Positions 41,626 through 49,828 of a stretch of 64,000 bases of DNA are shown here, one piece after another (position 1 is the stretch's first letter; each line of letters opens with the position of its first letter). Source of the stretch: Anaerolineales bacterium (lineage in GTDB: Bacteria; Chloroflexota; Anaerolineae; 4572-78; J111). The notes beneath the pieces are model-generated. The model ran no database searches. It was not told where the DNA came from and worked only from the letters and a program-made list of their open reading frames with translations. Where the stretch lies: assembly GCA_015075185.1 (NCBI GenBank), contig JABTUW010000002.1, positions 992,001 to 1,056,000 on the forward strand, read 5' to 3'. The position numbers were made by a program, and so were the translations under genes.

Positions 41626-42873
41626 TTACTTCACTTTCAGGGCGACCAGAGTCACATCGTCCTGCAGGGGATAGCCGTCAGCCCACTCGTCGCTGATGGT
41701 GCTGACTCGGTCTAAGATTTGCTCGGCGGTCAGGCAGGCAACATCGAACTGCTGGAGGGCCTGTTTGAGCTGCTTAAACCCCAGCAACTCGCGGCGCGAA
41801 TTAAACGTTTCAGGCAAACCATCCGACATCAGGAGGATACCCTCACCGGGCTTAAGGGTAAATTCGGTCAAGGTATAATAAGTTTGTTCAGTGACGCCAA
41901 GCGGTAAGCCGGAGATCATTACTTCTTCGGCCAGGCCGCCGGGACGCAGGATATAGATGGGAGGAATCCCGCCGCCGCTGGCCCGGACCGTGACCTTGCC
42001 GTTCTGCATGGGTGAGATTTCCAGGAGCATGAGCGACATGTTGAGCTGCCGGCCCAGGTCAATGCGGGTCAGGACGCGGTTAATTTTTTTAACCGTGGCC
42101 GTTGGCTCGGCCTCCTCGGTGGCCAGGAGGGAGGCCTTGGTCATTGCCACCATCAAGCCCGAACTAACCCCGTGACCGGTGGCATCGCCAATGGCTATAA
42201 ACAATTTTCCATCACCCCGTGGGAAAAAGTCGTAATAATCGCCGCCCACTTCAGAAGCAGTTTTCTGGCAGGCTGCAATCTCCAGATGAGGTAGTAGCGG
42301 CGGCGCCGTCGGCAGCATTAAAAGCTGAATCTGGCGAGCCTGTTCCAGTTCATCCGATTTGCGCCGGTTTTCGAGATCAAGCTGATGGGTATAGGCCTCC
42401 TGCTGGTCGCGCAGCCATTTCTTTTCCAACGAGGCGTTGATCCGAGCTTTCAACAGCACCGGGTTGAACGGTTTGGGCAGGTAATCGTCGGCCCCCAGTT
42501 CAATACAGCGGACCACGCTCTCGATCTCATCCACGGCCGTAATCATGATGACGGGGAGATGCCGCAGGTGATGATCAGCCTTTAAGAACTCCAGCACCTC
42601 ATAGCCGTTCATCTCCGGCATCATAATATCGAGCAGCACCAAATCAAACTTGCGCGACTCGATTATAGCCAGGGCTTCGCGGCCGTTCGTAGCAATTTCA
42701 ACCCGGTGGCCCTGCCGCTGCAAGCGGCGCGACAGCATGTCACGATTCATCTCGTTGTCGTCAACCACCAGTACCAGGCCACGCCGGGGGGTCTGTTCGG
42801 TTGCTGAGTCAGAAGTTGCTGGATCGGCCACTCCCTTACGCTCCCTTTGCTCCTCGAAGGTCGTACTCACCAT
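41626..42873 (-). CDS. Response regulator with SpoIIE-type phosphatase output
   Basis: I chose ATG 42873 (MVSTTFEEQ); the frame opens earlier at 42912. The 415-residue protein has a receiver (about 35-155; LVLVVDDNEMNRD, LVLLDIMMPEMNGYEVL, LPKPFNP), a coiled linker, then a PP2C/SpoIIE domain (about 200-415) with ASEVGGDYYDFF, AIGDATGHGVSSGLM, ASGGGIPPIYIL, SGLPLGV, LMSDGLPETFN and LQDDVTLVALKVK. Phosphorylation of the receiver should switch the phosphatase. It is the last gene of the signalling operon and its probable output. Confidence 0.93.
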   Translation of the reverse strand: MVSTTFEEQRERKGVADPATSDSATEQTPRRGLVLVVDDNEMNRDMLSRRLQRQGHRVEIATNGREALAIIESRKFDLVLLDIMMPEMNGYEVLEFLKADHHLRHLPVIMITAVDEIESVVRCIELGADDYLPKPFNPVLLKARINASLEKKWLRDQQEAYTHQLDLENRRKSDELEQARQIQLLMLPTAPPLLPHLEIAACQKTASEVGGDYYDFFPRGDGKLFIAIGDATGHGVSSGLMVAMTKASLLATEEAEPTATVKKINRVLTRIDLGRQLNMSLMLLEISPMQNGKVTVRASGGGIPPIYILRPGGLAEEVMISGLPLGVTEQTYYTLTEFTLKPGEGILLMSDGLPETFNSRRELLGFKQLKQALQQFDVACLTAEQILDRVSTISDEWADGYPLQDDVTLVALKVK

Positions 42874-42916
42874 AAGGACTCTTGAGTTTACCCACGCCTC
42901 ACGATCTGGCAAATTT

Positions 42917-43282
42917 TCAATTTAATAAAGCTTCAATTTTGCTCAAGAGGCGTTGAAATTCGACCGGCTTGGTTTCATATTCATCGCAGCCAGCTTCTAA
43001 CGCCTTCTCCCGGTCGCCTGCCATGGCGTGGGCGGTCAGGGCAATGATGGGAATGGCGCAGGTGTCGGCGCTGGTCTTGAGCTGGCGGCTCGCCTCCCAA
43101 CCGTCCAGCACCGGCAAACTCATATCCATCAAGATCAAATCGGGCCTTTGTTGCTGGGCCAGACTCAAACCTTCAGCGCCATCAACGGCAATGATAACCT
43201 GGTAACCTTTGCGGGTGAGGCGGCGGGATAACATATCGCGGTTCGTTTCGTTGTCTTCAACCAGAAGTATCTTAACCATCAT
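42917..43282 (-). CDS. Single-domain response regulator (CheY/DivK-like)
   Basis: The 121-residue protein is only a receiver: KILLVEDNETNRDMLSRRL, acceptor Asp53 in DLILMDMSLPVLDGWE, TAHAMAGDREKALEAGCDEYETKPV. Its start (ATG 43282 or 43279) overlaps the end of the kinase gene, giving tight coupling. It probably shuttles phosphate between the upstream kinases and the receiver-phosphatase that follows 43 bases downstream. Confidence 0.95.
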   Translation of the reverse strand: MMVKILLVEDNETNRDMLSRRLTRKGYQVIIAVDGAEGLSLAQQQRPDLILMDMSLPVLDGWEASRQLKTSADTCAIPIIALTAHAMAGDREKALEAGCDEYETKPVEFQRLLSKIEALLN

Positions 43283-45020
43283 TTTCTATCCGTTCTCCGA
43301 CTGTCGGGAGACAAACGGTGAAAGTTGAGCCTTGCCCTGGCTCACTCTGCACCGTAATCTCCCCCCCCATCGTCTGGCAAAGCCGGTGGCTCAACGCCAG
43401 CCCCAACCCCACGCCGCCATACTTGCGGGTTGTTGAAAGATCAGCCTGGGTAAAAGCTTGAAAAAGATGCTGCACCTGAGCCGGAGGTATACCAATGCCG
43501 GTGTCTTTCACGCAAAAGATAATTTGGGCGGGGGCGCTGGGGAGTAATTCACCCCCGCTCCCCTGCCCCTCTGCTCCTCTGCCCTCGGCTATCCCCCCTT
43601 CAACCGTTAACGTAATTGTGCCTTGCTCCGTAAACTTGGCGGCGTTAGCCAATAAATTCATCAAGATCTGCCGCAGCCTGACCGGGTCGGCGTACATTGA
43701 ACCCAGGTTGTCAGCGCAATAGACCTCCAATGTATTTCCATTGGACTGGACCAACGGTTTGGCCCGGGCCGCGACGGTCTCAACAAAGGCGCTGACCTCA
43801 AAGCTCTCCGGGTAAAGCTCCATTTCGTTAGCTTCAAATTTAGTAAGATCAAGCAGATCATTGATGATCTGCAGCAGATGGGTCGCCGCTTTACTGATTT
43901 TCTGCAAATCAGGGATAAGTTCCGCCTGCCCCGTGTCCTCAGCCTCTTCGACCAACAGCCCGCTGTAACCGATGATAGCGTTAAGCGGTGTCCTGAGTTC
44001 GTGGCTGATATTGGTCAAAAATTGGCTCTTGGCCAGGCTGGCGGCCTCAGCGGCTTCTTTGGCCTTTTGCAGCGTTTCTTCGACCCGCTTGTGCTGGCTA
44101 ATATCCCTGACAACAGTTTGGACAGCCGGTCTGCCACCGTAGGTGATGGGCGTCGCCGCCACCTCGACATCAATAATTTGCCCATCAAGACGGATGTACT
44201 TCTGCTCCAGCAGGTTAACCTGCTCCCGTGCTTCCTGGGTTTGGCGAACACGGCTGGCGACTACCGCGCGATAATCGGGGTGGACTATGTCCAGAATAGG
44301 CCGGCCGACCAGGTCGGCGGTGGTTTTGGCTGCCAGCAGATGCAGCCCGGCCGGGTTGACGTAGACAAAGCGACCCTCGCTTTGGACGGCGATCATTTCC
44401 GGGGAGAGTTCGATCAAGCGGCGATAGCGCTCTTCGCTCTCCTGGAGCGCCTCGACGGCTCGCTGCCGCTCAACCAACTCCTGCTGGGCAGCCGTATACA
44501 GCCGGGCATTGTCCAGGGCTATCGAGGCCAGTTGAGCAAAACCGCTCAATAGTTCGATTTCAGGCTGGCTGAACTTCCGCTGCGACCCCGGCGCAGAAGC
44601 TACTCCCAGGACACCCAATACCTGCCCGCCGGAGGTTAGGGGTAAGCCTACCGCCGCCCCGACAACATTGTAACCAAATTTTGCGGCGCGTTCAGGCCAT
44701 GTATCGTAATCGTCTACCACGACAAGCTGGCCGGTCTGCCACACCCGCCCGGTTAAGCCTTCGCCAAATTCGGACCTGTAGCCAATCTGCTGGCTGAACA
44801 AGCCAATGCCAACCTTGATGGTTACCCCTTTCTGGTCAGGCTCAACCAGGCTAACATAGCCGTGCTCCGTATCCAGCAGTTGGGCGGCGCGCGTAACGAT
44901 AGCTTGCAGCAAGTCCGCCAGCTCCAGCCGCTTCATCAGGGCCAGGGTGGTCTCATGCAAAGCGTTCAGATATTCGTTTTGTTGACGTAAATCCCGATCT
45001 ATCTGTTTGCGCCCGGCCAC
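43272..45020 (-). CDS. GAF-PAS histidine kinase
   Basis: The GTG start at 45020 has GAGG eight bases upstream. The 582-residue soluble kinase has a GAF domain (about 25-185), a PAS/PAC domain (about 200-320), HisKA with FLTNISHELRTPLNAIIGYS, and HATPase with NLLANAAKF, VKDTGIGIPP and YGGVGLGLAL. Between the strand ITLTV and FCVKDTGIGI there is an insert GGIAEGRGAEGQGSGG and following residues, encoded by GC-rich repeat sequence at about 43545-43605. It lies 19 bases after the hybrid kinase gene and overlaps the next receiver gene. Confidence 0.93.
   Translation of the reverse strand: MAGRKQIDRDLRQQNEYLNALHETTLALMKRLELADLLQAIVTRAAQLLDTEHGYVSLVEPDQKGVTIKVGIGLFSQQIGYRSEFGEGLTGRVWQTGQLVVVDDYDTWPERAAKFGYNVVGAAVGLPLTSGGQVLGVLGVASAPGSQRKFSQPEIELLSGFAQLASIALDNARLYTAAQQELVERQRAVEALQESEERYRRLIELSPEMIAVQSEGRFVYVNPAGLHLLAAKTTADLVGRPILDIVHPDYRAVVASRVRQTQEAREQVNLLEQKYIRLDGQIIDVEVAATPITYGGRPAVQTVVRDISQHKRVEETLQKAKEAAEAASLAKSQFLTNISHELRTPLNAIIGYSGLLVEEAEDTGQAELIPDLQKISKAATHLLQIINDLLDLTKFEANEMELYPESFEVSAFVETVAARAKPLVQSNGNTLEVYCADNLGSMYADPVRLRQILMNLLANAAKFTEQGTITLTVEGGIAEGRGAEGQGSGGELLPSAPAQIIFCVKDTGIGIPPAQVQHLFQAFTQADLSTTRKYGGVGLGLALSHRLCQTMGGEITVQSEPGQGSTFTVCLPTVGERIENDG
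43545..43605. repeat. In-frame repeat segment in kinase ATPase domain (copy 1)
   Basis: The forward strand reads ACCCCCGCTCCCCTGCCCCT then CTGCTCCTCTGCCCTC. It closely resembles ATTCCCCGCTCCCCCGCTCC-TCTGTTCCTCTGC at 62861-62893 inside the acyl-CoA synthetase gene. It codes for the extra loop described in the kinase. Confidence 0.65.
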
Positions 45021-45039
45021 TGCCGTTACCTCACTTCAC

Positions 45040-48000
45040 CTAACCGGCCTCCCTTTTCGCCACCTGCAAAGAAGCGGCCACCAGGCTGCGCACCTGCTCC
45101 AGCAGTTCTTCCCGGCTGTACGCTCCCTTCTGCAAAACCTGGATAACGGACCCGTTGAGCCGCTGCCGTTCCGCTTCGGTCAGGTTCATCGCCGTGATAA
45201 CTACAATTGGGATCTTTTGCGCCTCCGGCCTTTGGCGTAGTTCGGCGATGAACTGAAAACCATCCATCTCCGGCATCATCAAATCCAGCAGAATGAGTTC
45301 CGGGCGGCACTCGGCCACTCGTTCCAACGCTACCCGGCCATTCTCCGCTTCGGCCACGCTCCAGCCTGCTTTTTCCAGCATCCGGCGCATCATCTCGCGG
45401 GCAACTTCGTCATCCTCGACCAGCAAGACCGAACATTCCGGCACATCGCAGCGATACTTGCTGAGCACCGCCGCCAGACGGTCCCGCTCAATCGGCTTGG
45501 TTAAGTAGTCCGACGCCCCCAGCGCGTACCCCAGGTTCTTATCGTTCATCATCGTCAGCATCACCACCGGAATATCGGCTACCGCGGGGTCAGCTTTCAG
45601 CGCCGTTAGTACGGCCCAGCCATCCAGGCCGGGCATCATCACATCCAGGGTGATCGCTGCCGGGTGCAGTTCTTTGGCCAAACGCAAACCGGCCTCACCG
45701 CTGGCCGCTGTTTCGACTTGAAAGCCTTCTTTCTGTAAAAATCGCTCCATCAGGTCACGCACCGACGGATCGTCGTCAATCACCAAAACCACATCTCTAC
45801 CGCCGGAAAGCGCGCTGGCCGGAGTTAAGGCCGGGGTGGAGTCAACCGGGGGTGTGACCGGTTCCCTGGACACCTGCACCGGCAGCCGGACAGTGAAGGT
45901 CGAGCCGTGGCCCACTTTGCTCTCCACTGAAATATCGCCGCCCATCATCTGGCAAAAGTGGCGGCTAATCGCCAGGCCCAGGCCCGTTCCGCCATACTTG
46001 CGCGTCGTCGAGGCGTCGGCCTGGCTAAATTCCTGAAACAGCTTGTCTAGCTGCTCCGGCGTCATGCCGATGCCGGTATCGGACACCTTGAAAAGGATGA
46101 AGGATGAGGGATGAAGGATGAAGGTATCATTTACGGAGGAATCAATCATCCTTTCGCCTTCCGCCTTCATCCTTTCTACAGTGAGGGTGATCTGGCCGCG
46201 CTCGGTAAATTTGCTGGCGTTGCTCAAGAGGTTAAAGATGATCTGGCGGACTTTGGTTAGGTCGGCATACATGCTCCCCAAAGGCTCACTGCCCTCAATT
46301 ACCAGCGTATTCTTATTCTTTTGAATGAGTGGTTGAATGGTGGTGACGACGTCTTTGATCATCGTCGCCAGGTCAAAGTTTTCCAGGTAGAGGTCCATCC
46401 GGCCGGCCTCGATCTTGGACAGATCCAGAATATCGCTGATAAGGGACAAAAGATGTTTGCCGGCCGCATTGATCTTTTGCAAATCAGGCACAAACTCGGC
46501 CTGGCCCAAATCCTCGGCCTCTTCCTGCAACATCTCACTGTAGCCGATAATCGCATTCAGCGGGGTGCGCAGTTCATGGCTCATATTGGCCAGAAAGACC
46601 GATTTGGCCCGGCTGGCCTCGAGGGCCTGGTCGCGGGCCAGGGCCAGCTCTGCAGCGGCGCGTTTGCGTTCGGTAATATCGCGCACAATGCCGATGAAAT
46701 ATTGATGCTCACCCAGATGCATGTGGCTGATGGACAACTCCAGTGGGAAGTGGGCTCCATCTTTACGGCGGCCAACCCCCTCGACCTCCTGCCCGCCGGT
46801 GACCTTGACGTGTTCGTGCGGCCTTCGGTCGCTGAACAGAGGGTCCGCGGCCTGGATTTGAGCGGTTTCCGGGATGAGCAGTTCGATATTTTGGCCAATC
46901 ACTTCGGCGGCCTGGTAGCCAAAAATCCGCTCCGCCGCCGGGTTAAAAGACTCGATGACATATTCTTCGTTGGTGGTAATAATGCCGTCGGCGGCATTAT
47001 CCAGCACCGCCTGGCGTTGGGCGCTGGCTAAAACCAGGGCCGTGGCGATTTGATTGAATGAGATGGCCACCTGGCCCAACTCATCGCGGTTATCCAGAGT
47101 GACCCCCTCATTCATCTCGCCGCGGACCATACGTTGGGACGCCTCGTCCAGGCTGGATACGGTGCGCATCACCGCCAGATAGAAGCCGCCCCACAGATAG
47201 GCAACGGCCAGCAAAACCAGCAGCGTCACGACAATGACCAGATTTTTCTGGCGGACAAAACTATCAATCCGCGTCTGGAGCAACCCATCCAACTCGACGA
47301 TGGTTTGATCCCACAAGCGAAAACCCGCGCGCAGGGCGCTGGCAGCCGACGTACGGTAGGTGACCGGCGCCACGGTGATCGTCTCGGCGTGGATAATCTC
47401 CTGGTCAAGGGTCTGCAAAAACATTTCGGTGGCCGTAACGGAGGCCTGGAGGGGGGTTTGCAGGACCGGTTCCAAATTCTCGGCCGCATTGTTTTCAAAG
47501 GCCACGGCTAAACCGTTTTGGGTCGCCCGGCTGTTAGAGCGAACCAGGCCGCCCAAAACAATAATCCGCACTTTTTCTTCGAGGGAAAGCTGTTTTTCCA
47601 GGACGGCCCGCTCGCCCAGAAAGCGGGTCTGGGCCAGTAAATCCTGACCTTCGGGCAGTTTGAGCAGCACGGCATCCATCAGATAATGAGTTTCCAGATA
47701 GGGGTCAAGGATGAGGTTAGAGGTATCACCGACGCGGGAGAAGAGGGCGCGAATTTCACCGATGAATTGGTTGTGTAGCTCTTCACTCACGGCCACATTT
47801 CGGCTGAGCAGGTCGGCTTTAAGGTTCTGCCAGCTCTCCTGGAGCTTATTGAATTGTTCAGCAGTTTCCAGGGTAGGGCCGAGTTTTTGCTGGACAGAGG
47901 CCAGCGCCGCAAAATCCTGGTCAATTTTGGCTTGATTGCTCAGAAGCTGCGCTTTCAGCGAGGCATCGCCGTGAAGGTAGGTGTCGGCCAGCATTTTATT

Positions 48001-48216
48001 TTCTAAAGTGTGCTCAAGCAGGCCGCGCAGCGGGCGTAAGTAACTGTTGCCGTAGATCTCTTTTTGGGCAAATTCGATCCGGGAATTGATTTCTCCGATG
48101 AGCAGGGTCATTACCAGGGCCAGGGGCAATACAAACAGCAGGCTAATCAGGATAAACTTTTGAGGGTATTTCAGGCGATTCATCAGTGAGATCGCCGGAG
48201 AGAATAACATCTTCAT
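45040..48216 (-). CDS. Membrane hybrid histidine kinase with tandem receivers, 1058 aa
   Basis: A transmembrane helix (about 20-42), a long all-helical extracytoplasmic sensor (about 45-330) and a second helix (about 333-355) lead to HAMP (about 355-405), PAS (about 410-535), HisKA (FLANMSHELRTPLNAIIGYS) and HATPase (NLLSNASKF, VSDTGIGMTP, GGTGLGLAI). Two C-terminal receivers follow (DVVLVIDDDPSVRD and CSVLLVEDDEVARE, with Asp in ITLDVMMPG and LILLDLMMPE). An insert VERMKAEGERMIDSSVNDTF, continuing ILHPSSFIL, lies before FKVSDTGIGM. It sits just after the solute-binding lipoprotein gene, which might present ligand to its sensor. Confidence 0.94.
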   Translation of the reverse strand: MKMLFSPAISLMNRLKYPQKFILISLLFVLPLALVMTLLIGEINSRIEFAQKEIYGNSYLRPLRGLLEHTLENKMLADTYLHGDASLKAQLLSNQAKIDQDFAALASVQQKLGPTLETAEQFNKLQESWQNLKADLLSRNVAVSEELHNQFIGEIRALFSRVGDTSNLILDPYLETHYLMDAVLLKLPEGQDLLAQTRFLGERAVLEKQLSLEEKVRIIVLGGLVRSNSRATQNGLAVAFENNAAENLEPVLQTPLQASVTATEMFLQTLDQEIIHAETITVAPVTYRTSAASALRAGFRLWDQTIVELDGLLQTRIDSFVRQKNLVIVVTLLVLLAVAYLWGGFYLAVMRTVSSLDEASQRMVRGEMNEGVTLDNRDELGQVAISFNQIATALVLASAQRQAVLDNAADGIITTNEEYVIESFNPAAERIFGYQAAEVIGQNIELLIPETAQIQAADPLFSDRRPHEHVKVTGGQEVEGVGRRKDGAHFPLELSISHMHLGEHQYFIGIVRDITERKRAAAELALARDQALEASRAKSVFLANMSHELRTPLNAIIGYSEMLQEEAEDLGQAEFVPDLQKINAAGKHLLSLISDILDLSKIEAGRMDLYLENFDLATMIKDVVTTIQPLIQKNKNTLVIEGSEPLGSMYADLTKVRQIIFNLLSNASKFTERGQITLTVERMKAEGERMIDSSVNDTFILHPSSFILFKVSDTGIGMTPEQLDKLFQEFSQADASTTRKYGGTGLGLAISRHFCQMMGGDISVESKVGHGSTFTVRLPVQVSREPVTPPVDSTPALTPASALSGGRDVVLVIDDDPSVRDLMERFLQKEGFQVETAASGEAGLRLAKELHPAAITLDVMMPGLDGWAVLTALKADPAVADIPVVMLTMMNDKNLGYALGASDYLTKPIERDRLAAVLSKYRCDVPECSVLLVEDDEVAREMMRRMLEKAGWSVAEAENGRVALERVAECRPELILLDLMMPEMDGFQFIAELRQRPEAQKIPIVVITAMNLTEAERQRLNGSVIQVLQKGAYSREELLEQVRSLVAASLQVAKREAG
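46083..46178. repeat. In-frame palindromic segment in kinase ATPase domain (copy 2)
   Basis: AAAGGATGAAGGATGAGGGA on the left and TTCGCCTTCCGCCTTCATCC on the right can pair, forming a palindrome of nearly 100 bases inside the gene. Bases 46146-46167, reversed, differ at one position from 24710-24731 in the cyclase gene. Confidence 0.75.
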
Positions 48217-48394
48217 AGATTTTTAAATTCCTTAAGGCCATGACTGTGGCTGACGTCCTATCATGAGCCGGTTAGGACGAATCCACGATAGCAGAAGAAA
48301 ATATGAATTAGACCTGGAAACGGTTGGAAAATGGTTAGAAAAGGGTAGCTGGGCTGATCCCTTTTCCAAAATTGTTCCTTACTCGTTATTACTT

Positions 48395-48427
48395 AGGTGA
48401 CTGGCACTTTCCAAGTGCCAGTCACCT
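48395..48427. repeat. 15-bp hairpin repeat AGGTGACTGGCACTT
   Basis: AGGTGACTGGCACTT (48395-48409) and AAGTGCCAGTCACCT (48413-48427) pair perfectly with a three-base loop, 11 bases past the stop of the solute-binding protein gene. There is no T-run, so it is a REP-like element that may protect the message end rather than a terminator. Confidence 0.7.
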
Positions 48428-48437
48428 TTAGCCTAAC

Positions 48438-49796
48438 TTACTCTTTAAAAATTTCAAGACGGCTGCTTTCCGTTTTTTGCAGGATGTTGAGATAGTTATC
48501 AGGTTGGGCCATAAATTCAGAAAAAGCATTCAAACCGGCTTCGGCCATGGGTGGGGGCGTCGCCAGATCATAATTAAAGGCAAAGGTATCGGCCTGGACA
48601 ACATCTTTCAAAACACGCTGGATCAGAGGATCATAAATGTTTGGATCTACCTTGATACTGGGCGGCAGCGCTCCCTGTCCCTGAGTCCAGATGATTTGAG
48701 GTTCAGGCGTGGCTAAAAAAGCCAGAAACTGGTGTGCCGCCCCAGGATGCAGCGCACCTTTGGCCATCACAAACCCATCAATAGGCCCCAAAGCGGTCAT
48801 GGGAACACCTTGGTCTATGCTGGGAAAGGCAAAATAATTATAGTCCTTCTCCGGTGCTAAGCCCAAATCACTTTTGTAGTAACCGGTAATCCAGGTGCCC
48901 ATCAGGGTCATCGCGGCCCGGCCCTGGGCGACGGCTTCGGCGGCCTCGACCCAATCATAAGCGTTGGCATCGGGGTAAAAATAACCAGCGTCAATCATCT
49001 CTTGCCACAATTCCATTACCCGGACCACTTCGGGGTCAGTATAGGGCCTTTTACCCGCCATCAACTCCGCTCGATACGCCGGTCCGGCCGTCCGCAACAG
49101 CAAATAATCAAACCAGAATTGAGCCGGCCAGCGCTCCCGTGAGCCTAACGCAAAAGCGGGAATGCCGGCCTGTTTAAACTTGGCTGCTACATTTTTTAAA
49201 TCCGCCCATGTTGCCGGAGGAGCAGCGCCGACTGTGTCAAAAAGCTGTGTATTATAAAAGCAAGCCACATAATGATAGCCGATGGGAATAAAGTATTTCT
49301 GATCGTTGTAAGTCGCTCCGGCCGCAATAGCGGGGGGAAATACTTGATCCAGGTTATTCCTGGCCCACAAATCATCAACGGGTTGCAAATACCCCTCATC
49401 TACAATGAACTGCGTCCGCGCCCCGGCCCAGTAAGAAAACACGTCCGGTTGATTGTCGCCGGCCAACAGGGCCGGGATGACCACTTTGTAAGCCTCGTGA
49501 TCCATCGGGTTACGCAGCGGTTCGACAGCCGGATGGGTCTGATGAAACAGGGCAATCACCTCATTCATAGATTTCCGGCCCAAGGCGTCGTTAAAGTAAT
49601 GAAAGATACTCAGGCGAGGTTCTTCTGTTGGCTGAGTCGTTGCGTCGCCTGCTTCACGGGCGCCGGTTTCTGAAGGAGCGGGTGTTTCGGGCAGGTTTTG
49701 CGGCGAGGAGGTCGTGCAGCCTGACATACCCGCATTCAAGATTATAAGCAAGATCAAAAAATTTTTTACGCCCTGAGTTAAAAGTAAGGTTTTCAC
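48438..49796 (-). CDS. Solute-binding lipoprotein, ABC family 1 (sugar-type)
   Basis: The 452-residue protein has a lipoprotein signal peptide ending MSGC (Cys27), a Thr/Pro/Glu linker, then an extracellular family 1 solute-binding fold: ALLAGDNQPDVFSYWAGA, IPIGYHYVACFYNTQLFD, AAPPATWADLKNVAAKFKQAG, AAEAVAQGRAAMTLMGTWITGYY and GPIDGFVMAKGALHPGAAHQFLAFLATPE. These normally feed sugar importers, but no permease or ATPase gene is present and both neighbours are membrane kinases. A sensory role as ligand receptor for those kinases is the natural inference. It lies 32 bases after the dCache kinase gene. Confidence 0.92.
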   Translation of the reverse strand: MKTLLLTQGVKNFLILLIILNAGMSGCTTSSPQNLPETPAPSETGAREAGDATTQPTEEPRLSIFHYFNDALGRKSMNEVIALFHQTHPAVEPLRNPMDHEAYKVVIPALLAGDNQPDVFSYWAGARTQFIVDEGYLQPVDDLWARNNLDQVFPPAIAAGATYNDQKYFIPIGYHYVACFYNTQLFDTVGAAPPATWADLKNVAAKFKQAGIPAFALGSRERWPAQFWFDYLLLRTAGPAYRAELMAGKRPYTDPEVVRVMELWQEMIDAGYFYPDANAYDWVEAAEAVAQGRAAMTLMGTWITGYYKSDLGLAPEKDYNYFAFPSIDQGVPMTALGPIDGFVMAKGALHPGAAHQFLAFLATPEPQIIWTQGQGALPPSIKVDPNIYDPLIQRVLKDVVQADTFAFNYDLATPPPMAEAGLNAFSEFMAQPDNYLNILQKTESSRLEIFKE

Positions 49797-49828
49797 ATTC
49801 GGGATAAGTTGATAAAAGGTAACAGAAC